From: Scleromatobacter sp964418745
Lineage (GTDB): Bacteria > Pseudomonadota > Gammaproteobacteria > Burkholderiales > Burkholderiaceae_C
Direction: 5' to 3'
Length of the DNA stretch: 64,000 bases
Assembly (NCBI GenBank): GCA_964418745.1
Contig: CAYQMX010000020.1
Span: 62,001-126,000, forward strand
A program made the position numbers and the translations under genes. Positions 1 to 7,409 of the stretch are shown piece after piece. The notes below the pieces were generated by a model. That model worked only from the letters and a program-made list of their open reading frames with translations, did not search any database and had not been told where the DNA came from. How positions within the stretch are numbered: position 1 is the first letter of the stretch; each line of letters starts with the position of its first letter.

Positions 1-189
1 CCCCGCCAGCGCGCGCTGGACGCCATCCCCGGCTACGACGCCCACTTTCCGTTCCCGGACGAGGATTTCCACCCTACGGAGATCGCCGCCGTCGCCCTGT
101 CGCACTGGATCCTGCGCGACGTGCCCGGGCTGGAGCGCCGGCCGCTGATGCCCGCGATCGCCGACTGGGCGCGCACGGCGCTCGCCTGA
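1..189 (+). CDS. C-terminal fragment of an unidentified protein (possibly GST-like)
   Basis: The reading frame is open from the left edge and stops with TGA at 187-189, giving the last 62 residues; the start lies outside the window. The fragment ends in a helix-like stretch (PAIADWARTALA). It loosely recalls the C-terminal helical domain of glutathione S-transferases, where a pattern such as 'hPaLaaWyarf' closes the protein, but no diagnostic motif is present. Codon usage fits the neighbouring genes, so a real coding end is likely. The family call is weak. Confidence 0.45.
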   Translation, partial: PRQRALDAIPGYDAHFPFPDEDFHPTEIAAVALSHWILRDVPGLERRPLMPAIADWARTALA

Positions 190-208
190 GGCGACCGCGC
201 CCCGGCGC

Positions 209-874
209 TCAGGCGGCCGGCTGCGCCGCGATCTGGCGCAAGGCCTGCTCGAACAGTTCCGGCGGTTGCCCGCCCTGGATCAGGTGCCGGTCGTCGATGA
301 TGATGGACGGCACCGAGTGGATGCCGCGCTGCTGGTAGTAGGCTTCGCGCTCGCGCACCTCGTCCGCGTAGCGGCCGCTGGCCAGCACCTCGCGCGCCTG
401 CACCGGATCGAGCCCGGCGGCCGTGGCGTAGCGCACCAGCGTGTCGTGCGAGCTCGGGTCCTGGCCGTCGGTGAAGTAGGCCTGGAGCAAGGCGTGTTTG
501 AGCGCCAGCGCGCTGGCGCCGGGCGTGCCGCGCTCCTCGTCGAGCACCTCGGCCCAGTGCAGCAGGCGATGCGCGTCGAAGGTGTTGTAGATGCGGGCGC
601 GGCCGTCCATGTTGAAGGTGAAGCCAACGGCGGCGCCGCGCTGGCGGATCGCCTCCCGGTTCTGGCGCACCTGCTCCGGCGGCATGCCGTATTTCCTGGC
701 CAAGTGCTCGTCGGTGTCCTCGCCCTCGGGCGCCATCTGCGGGTTCAGCTCGAAGGGCTGGAACTGCAGGGTCACGGGCACGTCGGGGCCCAGCCGTTCG
801 AGCGCGGTCTCGAGGGAAGCCAGGCCGATGGCGCACCAGGGGCAGGAGACGTCGGAGACGAAATCGATCTTCAT
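209..874 (-). CDS. DsbA-family oxidoreductase, FrnE-like
   Basis: This 221-residue protein has a thioredoxin-like fold of the DsbA/FrnE type (2-hydroxychromene-2-carboxylate isomerase superfamily). The N-terminus carries the redox motif CPWC at residues 11-14, directly after a short beta strand (MKIDFVSDVS). The thioredoxin cis-proline is likely in the segment 'GIHSVPSIIIDD' near residue 190. No signal peptide is visible, so it probably acts in the cytoplasm as a thiol oxidoreductase; the substrate cannot be told from sequence. The length is usual for the family. It is transcribed divergently from the next gene. Confidence 0.88.
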   Translation of the reverse strand: MKIDFVSDVSCPWCAIGLASLETALERLGPDVPVTLQFQPFELNPQMAPEGEDTDEHLARKYGMPPEQVRQNREAIRQRGAAVGFTFNMDGRARIYNTFDAHRLLHWAEVLDEERGTPGASALALKHALLQAYFTDGQDPSSHDTLVRYATAAGLDPVQAREVLASGRYADEVREREAYYQQRGIHSVPSIIIDDRHLIQGGQPPELFEQALRQIAAQPAA

Positions 875-957
875 GGTCGGGGCGCGCGGCGCGCGGCGGA
901 AAACAGGGAATCGTCGCAGTTTAGGACGAAGCCGGGACCCGCAGGCACCGTACGGGC

Positions 958-1542
958 ATGGCCGGCGGCGCGCCTCGGGTAAGCTGCCCGACGGCCCGAT
1001 CCCCGGGCCGCCTGCAACCGGCCGCGCCCTTGACCTTCTTCGTCCTCGCCCTGTTCGCCGCGCTCGCCGCGCTGGCCCTGTGGAACCGCCGGCGCCACCT
1101 GCGCCTGAAGGCCGCCTGCAGCGCGGCGTTCGCGCGCTGCTACGCCGCCACGTCGCCGCCGCCCGCGTTCGAGATGGCCTATTCCTACGGCGAGCCCGTC
1201 TTCCAGGTGCTGTTCGCCTCGCCGGCCGCCATGGCAGGCGCTGCCGACGCGAACGCCGCGTTCCTGCGCGAGATCGACGACCTGTGCAAGGCGCGCGGCC
1301 GCCGGCGGCAGTTCAAGGCGCAGCGGGCGGTGTTCTTCCAGCATCCGCCGGCCGCCGAGCCGGTGGTCGTGCATTGCTGCGAGACGATGCGGGCGCAGGT
1401 GGGCAAGACGATCGTCCACCAGCCGCAGTCGCGCGACTACGGGCTGAAGCCCGCGATCGCCGGCGCGACGCCGCTGGCGATCGCGCATTGCCCCTGGTGC
1501 GGCTCGCCGCTGCCGCCACCGGCCGCGCAGCAGGCGGGCTGA
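958..1542 (+). CDS. Hypothetical single-pass membrane protein with C-terminal CxxC
   Basis: This protein of 194 residues (from the ATG at 958) is not recognised. A hydrophobic segment at about residues 27-42 (FFVLALFAALAALALW) followed by arginines suggests an N-terminal membrane anchor with the rest in the cytoplasm. The C-terminus carries a zinc-ribbon-like CPWCGSPLPPP, close in form to the 'C-x-x-CG-x-x-L' knuckle of small zinc ribbons. A TTG at 1030 just before the hydrophobic segment is an alternative start; neither start has a strong ribosome binding site. It converges on the oxidoreductase gene ending at 1564. Function unknown. Confidence 0.6.
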   Translation: MAGGAPRVSCPTARSPGRLQPAAPLTFFVLALFAALAALALWNRRRHLRLKAACSAAFARCYAATSPPPAFEMAYSYGEPVFQVLFASPAAMAGAADANAAFLREIDDLCKARGRRRQFKAQRAVFFQHPPAAEPVVVHCCETMRAQVGKTIVHQPQSRDYGLKPAIAGATPLAIAHCPWCGSPLPPPAAQQAG

Positions 1543-1563
1543 GCCGGTCGCCGGCGGGTTCGT

Positions 1564-2856
1564 TCAGACGAAGTCGCGCACGCGGTAGTACGTCATGCCC
1601 ACGGCCTGCATCAGGCCGCCGACGGCCTCGCCGCCGGGGAACGGCGGGTTGACGATGGGGGCGAACCAGTCGAGCTCGTCGGAGCGGGCCAGCATCTTGT
1701 CGGAGACGAGCTTCGCGGCGACGCGCGTGGGCACCAGGCCGTGGCCGCAGAAGCCCTGGGCCCAGAATACCCGGCCGTCGCGTTGGCCCCAGTCGGGCAT
1801 GCGGCGCATCGTGATGTCGATGTGGCCGCCCCAGGCGTAGTCCATCTGCACGTCGGCCAACTGCGGGAACACGCGCGAGATGTTGCGCTTCATCGCCTGC
1901 GCCAGGTTGGCCGGCGTGCCGCCCAGGTAGGTGCACTTGCCGCCGAACAGCAACCGGTGGTCGGCGGTCATGCGGAAGTATTCGAGGATGAACTGGTTGT
2001 CGTAGACCGCATGGTTGTGCGGGATCAGGCTGCGCGCCAGCGCCTCGCCCAGCGGCGCCGTGGTGCCGATGAAGGTGCCCACCGGCAGCGTGCGCGACGC
2101 CAGCTTCGGGTCCAGCTTGTCGACGTAGGCGTTGGCGGCCAGCACCAGCTGGTCGCAGCGCACCACGTGCGGGCCGACGTTGACCTCGACGCGGCCGGCC
2201 TTCTCCACGTAGCCGTCCGCCTTGCTCTGCTCGAAGATGCGCACGCCGTGGCCCTCGACCGCGCGCGCCAGGCCCAGCACGTACTTCAGCGGGTGGATGT
2301 GGCAGCCCTCGGGGTCGATGATGCCGGCCTGGAAGCGCGGTGAGTTCACATAGCGCGGCAGGTCCTTCTTCTCGACGAGCTGCAGCTTGTCGTAGCCCCA
2401 TTCGTTGACGCATTCCTCGATCCAGCCGGTGAGGTCGGCCACGCGGCGCCGGAGCACCGCGACCTCGAGGTGGCCCTGCACCAGGTCGCAGTCGATGCGG
2501 TGCTCGGCCATGATCGCGCGGATGTCGGCCACCGCCTCGCGCGACGCGTCGAACATGCGGCGCGCGCGCTCCTGGCCCATCACGCCCTTCAGGCGCTGCA
2601 TGCCGCACGGGAAACCGATGATCATCTGGCCACCGTTGCGGCCCGACGCGCCCCAGCCCACGCGGCTCGCCTCGACGATGGCGACGCGCTTGCCGGCCTT
2701 GGCCAGCTCCAGCGCGGTGTACAGGCCGAAGAAGCCGGCACCAACGACGCACACGTCGACGTCCAGGTTCTCCTGCAGCGACGGGCGGTTCGCCTGCAGG
2801 TGGCGCGACGTGGCCGCGTAGTAGGAATCGATGTAGTCGGGGTCGGAGCGGAACAT
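1564..2856 (-). CDS. FAD-dependent amine oxidoreductase, PuuB/OrdL-like
   Basis: This 430-residue flavoprotein belongs to the DAO (D-amino-acid oxidase) family. The ADP-binding dinucleotide motif VCVVGAGFFGLYTALEL is at about residues 35-51, and the second FAD motif GWGASGRNGGQ follows near residue 68. This arrangement is typical of gamma-glutamylputrescine oxidase (PuuB) and related OrdL proteins. The gene lies 37 bp downstream of a glutamine-synthetase-like gene on the same strand. That pairing, a gamma-glutamyl ligase with an FAD oxidase, suggests catabolism of putrescine or another amine through gamma-glutamylated intermediates. No PuuC or PuuD homologue is next to it, so the exact substrate is inferred. 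Confidence 0.85.
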   Translation of the reverse strand: MFRSDPDYIDSYYAATSRHLQANRPSLQENLDVDVCVVGAGFFGLYTALELAKAGKRVAIVEASRVGWGASGRNGGQMIIGFPCGMQRLKGVMGQERARRMFDASREAVADIRAIMAEHRIDCDLVQGHLEVAVLRRRVADLTGWIEECVNEWGYDKLQLVEKKDLPRYVNSPRFQAGIIDPEGCHIHPLKYVLGLARAVEGHGVRIFEQSKADGYVEKAGRVEVNVGPHVVRCDQLVLAANAYVDKLDPKLASRTLPVGTFIGTTAPLGEALARSLIPHNHAVYDNQFILEYFRMTADHRLLFGGKCTYLGGTPANLAQAMKRNISRVFPQLADVQMDYAWGGHIDITMRRMPDWGQRDGRVFWAQGFCGHGLVPTRVAAKLVSDKMLARSDELDWFAPIVNPPFPGGEAVGGLMQAVGMTYYRVRDFV

Positions 2857-2893
2857 GGCGGCGTCTCGGCAGTCGTGAGGATCGGGGAGCGGC

Positions 2894-4351
2894 TCAGGCG
2901 AGCTCGACCAGGTGGACGAGGTCCCAGTGGTGGCGCGGGTCGGCGACGGCGTGGCGCTCGGCGCTCTCGTGGCGTTTCAAGGCGACGAACAGGTCCACCA
3001 GCGGGTCGCCGAACAGGTCGCGCATCAGCGCGCTGGCCTCGAGCGCGTCGCAGGCCTCGGCCAGCGTGCGCGGCAGCGCCACGCCGGCCGCCTCGCCGGC
3101 CGGCGCGAGGCCCTGCTCGATGCCGGCCAGGCCCATGCCCAGCGTCGCGGCGACCACCAGGTAGGGATTGGCGTCGCCGCCCGGCAGGCGGTTCTCGATG
3201 CGGCGGTTCTGCGGGCTCGCCTGCGGCAGGCGGAACGCCACGGCGCGGTCGTCATGGCCCCAGCTGGCCGACGACGGCGACGCGTTGCTCAGCCGGATGC
3301 GGTCGAACGCCATGTCGTGCGGCGCGAAGAACGCCATCGCCGCATCGGCGTGGCGCTGCAGCCCGCCGATGAAGGCGCCCAGCGCCGCGCGATCGCGACC
3401 GTCCGGGTGGGCGAAGGCGTTGGTGTGTGCGGCCGGCTCGCCGGCCGGTGCGCCGTCGCGGTGCTGCAGGCTGAAGTGCCAGTGCATGCCGGTGCCGGGC
3501 TGGTCGAGGAAGGGCTTGGGCGCGAAGGTGCACAGGAAGCCGAACTGCGCGGCGACCTGGCGCGCGAGGCGCTTGAAGCGGAACACCGCGTCGGCCTGCG
3601 CCAGCGGCTCGCCGGGCATGAAGTTGACTTCGTACTGCGAGTAGGCGGCCTCGTGCGCATGGCCGCACACCGGAATGCCCTGCAGGTGGCAGGCGGCGAA
3701 CAGCGCGTCGAAGTAGTCGGCGAAGTGGCTGGTGCGCTCCAGCGAGTACGCCTCGCAGGCGCGCTCGCGCGCGGGCAGGCCTTCGCGCGAGGCGGGCGCG
3801 TGCAGGCTCACCTGGCCGTCGAGCTCGCGCCGGTCGACCAGGAACAGCTCCAGCTCCGGCGCCACGGCGGCGACGAGGCCGGCCGCGTCCAGCCGCGCGA
3901 GCACGCGCCGCAGCGCGGCGCGCGGCGACAGCTCGCTGGCGCACAGCGTGCGGTGGTAGCGCTCGGCGCGCAGCGGGCCGGCCGGCTCGCAGATCACCGC
4001 GGCCGTGCCGCGCCGTCCGGGCTGGGCGCACAGCGTGGCGAGGTCGGGCACCAGGCTGATGTCGAGGTAGGACGCCGGCAGCAGCGGGCCGAACACCGCC
4101 TCGGGCTCGCCGGCGGTCAGCGTCAGGCCGAACACCACCGACGGAAAGCGGCAGCCCGCCATGCCGACGAAATCGGCGTGGCCCACCGACTTGCCGCGCG
4201 CCACCGACGTGAAGTCGCCCACCGCGCACTCGATGGCGGTCACGGGCGTGCCGCCCAGGGCGGCTGACAGCTGCGCGAGCGCGGCGCGCAGCGCGTCGCG
4301 GTCGGGCGCGGCGAGGGCCGCGGAGGAGGCGGGGACGGTCGAGGCGATCAT
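2894..4351 (-). CDS. Glutamine synthetase family protein, PuuA-like gamma-glutamyl ligase
   Basis: This protein of 485 residues starts at the ATG at 4351; the frame stays open further upstream but only that start gives a normal GS N-terminus. The GS catalytic core is clear: the metal-binding strand ELELFLVD, the GMHWHFSL ATP/metal segment, and RIENRLPGGDANPYLVVAAT at the C-terminal end of the active site. The length matches gamma-glutamylputrescine synthetase (about 470 residues), not a housekeeping GlnA with its adenylylation loop. It is paired with the downstream FAD oxidase and faces a MocR regulator across about 100 bp. The likely role is ATP-dependent gamma-glutamylation of an amine; the substrate is inferred from context. 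Confidence 0.87.
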   Translation of the reverse strand: MIASTVPASSAALAAPDRDALRAALAQLSAALGGTPVTAIECAVGDFTSVARGKSVGHADFVGMAGCRFPSVVFGLTLTAGEPEAVFGPLLPASYLDISLVPDLATLCAQPGRRGTAAVICEPAGPLRAERYHRTLCASELSPRAALRRVLARLDAAGLVAAVAPELELFLVDRRELDGQVSLHAPASREGLPARERACEAYSLERTSHFADYFDALFAACHLQGIPVCGHAHEAAYSQYEVNFMPGEPLAQADAVFRFKRLARQVAAQFGFLCTFAPKPFLDQPGTGMHWHFSLQHRDGAPAGEPAAHTNAFAHPDGRDRAALGAFIGGLQRHADAAMAFFAPHDMAFDRIRLSNASPSSASWGHDDRAVAFRLPQASPQNRRIENRLPGGDANPYLVVAATLGMGLAGIEQGLAPAGEAAGVALPRTLAEACDALEASALMRDLFGDPLVDLFVALKRHESAERHAVADPRHHWDLVHLVELA

Positions 4352-4387
4352 GGGCCGCAGCTTACGCAGCGATTGGCCCAGCGTGAA

Positions 4388-4422
4388 GGGCCACTTCGGC
4401 GCGATTCGATTGGGCCACTTCG
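4388..4422. promoter_or_regulatory. Direct repeats between glutamine-synthetase-like gene and MocR gene, candidate MocR operator
   Basis: Two identical 11-bp copies of GGGCCACTTCG lie at 4388-4398 and 4412-4422, 24 bp start to start. A related GATTGGCCCA lies at 4371-4380. They sit in the 100-bp gap between the divergent genes. MocR-type regulators (PdxR, GabR, TauR) are known to bind direct repeats in such gaps, so these are reasonable operators. Binding is inferred. Confidence 0.45.
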
Positions 4423-4451
4423 TCGGCGAGGGCGTACGATCGCATCCTGCC

Positions 4452-6005
4452 ATGCCGCCGCCCCGCCCCGCTTCCGCCGCCGTGCCCCATGACGATCTCG
4501 CCGACTGGCTGCGGCACGCCTGGGCGCACCCGGCCGCGGGGGAGGCCGCGCAGCCCATCGGCACCCGCCTGACCCAGCTGCTGCGCCGGGCGATCCTCGA
4601 AGGCGTCGTGCCGCCGGCGCACCGGCTGCCGTCCACGCGCGCACTGGCGCAGGCGCTGCGCATCGCGCGCAACACCGCCGTGCCCGTCTACGAGCAGCTG
4701 CGCGCCGAGGGCTTCGTGGTCGCCGGCCGCGGCTCGGGCACCTACGTGTGCCGCATCGCGCCCGACGCGCTGCCGGCCGCGGCGAAGCCGGCGCATCCCG
4801 TCGCCGAGCCGACCCGCGCGCCGACGCCGCTCGCCTTCTCGCGCCGCGGCCGCCGCTACCACGGCCACCCGCTGCACGAATTCTGGACGCGCCAGCCCTT
4901 CTGCCCCGGCCAGTTCGACTTCGCGCTGTTCCCGCACCGGCTGTGGAACCGGCTGCAGCAACGCCAGCTGCGCCGCGCCGACCCGGTGCAGCTCGAGCAG
5001 GGCGAGCCCGGGGGCGCGCCCGAACTGCGCCTGGCGATCGCCGAACACGTGCGGGCCACGCGCGGCGTGCGCTGCGCGCCCGACCAGGTGATCATCACCG
5101 ACGGCACCGGCGAGTCCATCGACCTCGTCGCGCGCCTGATGTGCGACCCGGGCGACGCCGTGCTGCTCGAGGACCCCGGCTACTGGGCCGCCACGCAGGT
5201 GCTGGCCGACCACGGCCTGCGCCTGCAGCCGGTGCCGGTCGACGCGCAGGGCATGGCGGTGCCCGTGCTGCGGGCGGGCCGGCGCGCGCCGCGGCTGGCC
5301 TACCTGACGCCGTCCAACCAGTTCCCCACCGGCGGCGTGATGCCGCTCGCACGCCGCCTCGAATGGCTGCAGTTCGCCGCCCGCCACGACACGCTGCTGC
5401 TGGAGGACGACTACGACAGCGAGTACCGCTACGAGGGCGCGCCGTTCCCGTCGCTGCAGGGCCAGGACGACGCCGGGCGCGTGATCTACCTGGGCACGTT
5501 CAGCAAGACGGTCTATCCGGGCATCCGCGTGGCCTTCCTCGTGGTGCCGCCCGGGCTGCAGCGGGTGTTCGCCGACGCGTCGGCCGACTTCTACCGCGAC
5601 GGCGACCAGATCGTCCAGCAGGTGCTGGCCGAGTTCATGCGCGAAGGCCACTACGCGGCGCACGTGCGCACCTTGCGCCGCGAGTACGCGCTGCGCCGCG
5701 AGGCGATGCTGCGCGCGCTGGCCGACGCGCTGCCCGCCGAGTTCGCCGACCGCCGGCTGGCCGTCGTGTCGGGCGCGCGCGGCGTGCACCTGACGCTGGC
5801 CCTGCCCGCCGGGGTCGACGACCGGGCCCTGGCGCGCGCGGCCATCGCGCGCGGCGTGACGACGATCCCGCTGTCGGTCTACGCCACGCGCGTGCCCTGG
5901 CGCGGCCTGGTGCTGTCGTTCGCCGCGACGCCGGTGGCGCGGATCGCGCCGCTGGTGGCCGCGCTCGCCCCGGTGCTGCGCGACGCGCTGGTGCGAAACA
6001 CCTGA
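4452..6005 (+). CDS. MocR/PdxR-family transcriptional regulator (GntR wHTH + aminotransferase domain)
   Basis: This protein of 517 residues has an N-terminal GntR winged helix (about residues 35-105, including PSTRALAQALRIARNTAVPV) followed by a fold-type-I aminotransferase domain. The PLP lysine is in YLGTFSKTVYPGIRVA, and the preceding EDDYDSEYRYEG contains the conserved PLP-pocket aspartate and tyrosine. I chose the ATG at 4452, which places the wHTH near the N-terminus as is usual; the upstream open frame overlaps the divergent gene. MocR proteins use PLP or its amine adducts as effectors. Divergence from the amine-catabolic pair suggests it controls those genes, with the direct repeats in the gap as likely sites. 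Confidence 0.88.
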   Translation: MPPPRPASAAVPHDDLADWLRHAWAHPAAGEAAQPIGTRLTQLLRRAILEGVVPPAHRLPSTRALAQALRIARNTAVPVYEQLRAEGFVVAGRGSGTYVCRIAPDALPAAAKPAHPVAEPTRAPTPLAFSRRGRRYHGHPLHEFWTRQPFCPGQFDFALFPHRLWNRLQQRQLRRADPVQLEQGEPGGAPELRLAIAEHVRATRGVRCAPDQVIITDGTGESIDLVARLMCDPGDAVLLEDPGYWAATQVLADHGLRLQPVPVDAQGMAVPVLRAGRRAPRLAYLTPSNQFPTGGVMPLARRLEWLQFAARHDTLLLEDDYDSEYRYEGAPFPSLQGQDDAGRVIYLGTFSKTVYPGIRVAFLVVPPGLQRVFADASADFYRDGDQIVQQVLAEFMREGHYAAHVRTLRREYALRREAMLRALADALPAEFADRRLAVVSGARGVHLTLALPAGVDDRALARAAIARGVTTIPLSVYATRVPWRGLVLSFAATPVARIAPLVAALAPVLRDALVRNT

Positions 6006-6006
6006 A

Positions 6007-6043
6007 CTATCGATCGGCCGCAGGCGATGGCCAGGCTATCGAT
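6007..6043. repeat. Tandem CTATCGAT direct repeat upstream of diguanylate cyclase
   Basis: Two identical octamers, CTATCGAT, lie at 6007-6014 and 6036-6043, just after the MocR stop codon and upstream of the next gene's candidate promoter. The spacing is 29 bp, close to three helical turns. They could be a regulator site; nothing identifies the binder. Confidence 0.3.
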
Positions 6044-6083
6044 TCCCCAAGGTCGAGCGGAACATATCCCCCCAAATGGGCAC

Positions 6084-6123
6084 TCGACAGGAGCGATCAC
6101 GGCCTAGAATTTTTGCAGGAGGT
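6084..6123 (+). promoter_or_regulatory. Candidate promoter and strong Shine-Dalgarno for leader peptide/diguanylate cyclase
   Basis: A -35-like TCGACA (6084-6089) and a -10-like TAGAAT (6105-6110) are separated by 15 bp, slightly short. A near-perfect ribosome binding site, AGGAGGT, lies at 6117-6123, five bases before an ATG at 6129. Transcription from this promoter would begin at about the ribosome binding site, leaving almost no 5' leader. The hexamers match well; the spacing lowers confidence. Confidence 0.4.
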
Positions 6124-6128
6124 CCCGC

Positions 6129-6170
6129 ATGCACCGGCAACAGAACCCGCCCGCGCACGGCATGCCATGA
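6129..6170 (+). CDS. Possible 13-residue leader peptide coupled to the diguanylate cyclase
   Basis: An ATG at 6129 preceded by the optimal site AGGAGGT (5-bp spacing) opens a 13-codon frame (MHRQQNPPAHGMP). Its TGA at 6168-6170 overlaps the ATG of the diguanylate cyclase (ATGA at 6167-6170). The cyclase itself has no comparable ribosome binding site. This arrangement is classic for translational coupling: ribosomes terminating on the short frame would restart on the downstream gene. Whether the peptide has its own role is unknown. Confidence 0.45.
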   Translation: MHRQQNPPAHGMP

Positions 6171-7381
6171 CGATCGACGGCCGCTCGCTGCTGGCGGTCG
6201 TCGCCGCGCTGTGCGTGGTGTTCAGCATCGTCGTGCTGGCGCTCGAGCGCCGCATCCGCCAGCCGCTGCCGGGCCTGCGCCTGTGGGCCGTCGCCAACCT
6301 GTTCCTCGGCGGCGCGGCGGCCGCCCACATGCTGCAGGGGCATGTGTCGCTGTGGGTGCCGGCCATCGTCGGCAACTGGGCGATGCTGGTCGGCCGCAGC
6401 ACCAGCATCGCCGCCCTGCGCCAGTTCGATCGCCGGCCGGTGCCGGTCGCGTGGCTGGCGGCGGCATGCGGTGTGCTGATGCTGGCGATCGCGGCCACGC
6501 TGTTCGTCTGGCCCGAGCCGCGGGTGCGGGCAATGGTGATGGTGGGCGGCATGGCGGCGCTCGCGATCTGGGGCACCTTTTCGCTGGCCACCAGTGCGCC
6601 TCCCAGCGTGAGCCGCGTCCTCACCATGGTGGGCCTGGGCGGCTGGGCACTGGCCAACCTGTGGCGGCTGTGGACGACCGCGCACCTGCCGGCGGGCGCG
6701 CCCGTGCTCGATCTCGGTAATCCGACCGTTGCCGCCTACCTGGGCGCGCTGGTGATCCTGGACGTTTTCTGCAACATCGGCTTCGTGCTGCTGATCACCG
6801 ACCGCATGCACGAGTGGGTGCTGCAGCTCGCGCGCACCGACCACCTCACCGGCGCGCTGTCGCGCGGCGCGCTCTACCCGCAGGCGCAGCGCGACCTGCA
6901 GATCGCGTGCCGCCAGCGCACGCCCACGGCGGCCTTCATCGTCGACATCGATCGCTTCAAGACGATCAACGACAGCCACGGCCACGCCGGCGGAGATGCG
7001 GTGCTGCGCCACGTGGCCCGGCACGGGCAGGCGGTGCTGCGCTGCACCGACCTGTTCTGCCGCTATGGCGGCGACGAGTTCGTGGCCATCCTCCCCGAGA
7101 CGGACCTGCTGACCGCCGCGGCCATCGCGGAACGGCTGCGGGTCGCCGTGGGCGAACCGGTGCCCGGCGCGCCGGCGCTGCCGTGCGGCCTGCACGCCGT
7201 GACGGTGAGCATCGGCGTGGCGGCGCTGGAACCGGGCTGCGGCGGCGTCGACGAGCTGATCGCCCAGGCCGACCAGGCGCTCTACACGGCCAAACACGCC
7301 GGGCGCAACCGCACCCGCGTCGCCGACGAGGCGCCGGCGCCCGAGAAGACCCTGCTGCGCGTGATCCAGGGCCGGACCTGA
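6167..7381 (+). CDS. Membrane-bound diguanylate cyclase (GGDEF)
   Basis: This 404-residue protein has an N-terminal membrane half of about six predicted helices (residues 1-215) without a recognised sensor name, then a GGDEF domain (about 225-390). The active-site motif is intact (RYGGDEFVAIL), and an RxxD inhibitory site (RCTD) sits five residues before it, so product feedback is likely. The catalytic metal-binding strand FIVDIDRFKTIND is present. It makes cyclic-di-GMP from GTP, probably in response to a membrane or periplasmic cue. The ATG at 6167 overlaps the stop of the short upstream frame. It converges on kup. Confidence 0.9.
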   Translation: MTIDGRSLLAVVAALCVVFSIVVLALERRIRQPLPGLRLWAVANLFLGGAAAAHMLQGHVSLWVPAIVGNWAMLVGRSTSIAALRQFDRRPVPVAWLAAACGVLMLAIAATLFVWPEPRVRAMVMVGGMAALAIWGTFSLATSAPPSVSRVLTMVGLGGWALANLWRLWTTAHLPAGAPVLDLGNPTVAAYLGALVILDVFCNIGFVLLITDRMHEWVLQLARTDHLTGALSRGALYPQAQRDLQIACRQRTPTAAFIVDIDRFKTINDSHGHAGGDAVLRHVARHGQAVLRCTDLFCRYGGDEFVAILPETDLLTAAAIAERLRVAVGEPVPGAPALPCGLHAVTVSIGVAALEPGCGGVDELIAQADQALYTAKHAGRNRTRVADEAPAPEKTLLRVIQGRT

Positions 7382-7409
7382 GGCGCCGTCCGGCGCCCGC
7401 CGTCCGGAT

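Noticed and set aside
4161..4451. Upstream extension of the MocR gene to an ATG at 4161
   Set aside because: It would overlap the 5' end of the divergent glutamine-synthetase-like gene and add 97 residues before a wHTH that normally lies near the N-terminus.
7382..7409. GGCGCC hairpin between the convergent cyclase and kup
   Set aside because: The inverted repeat is short and lacks a T run on either strand, so a terminator is not supported.
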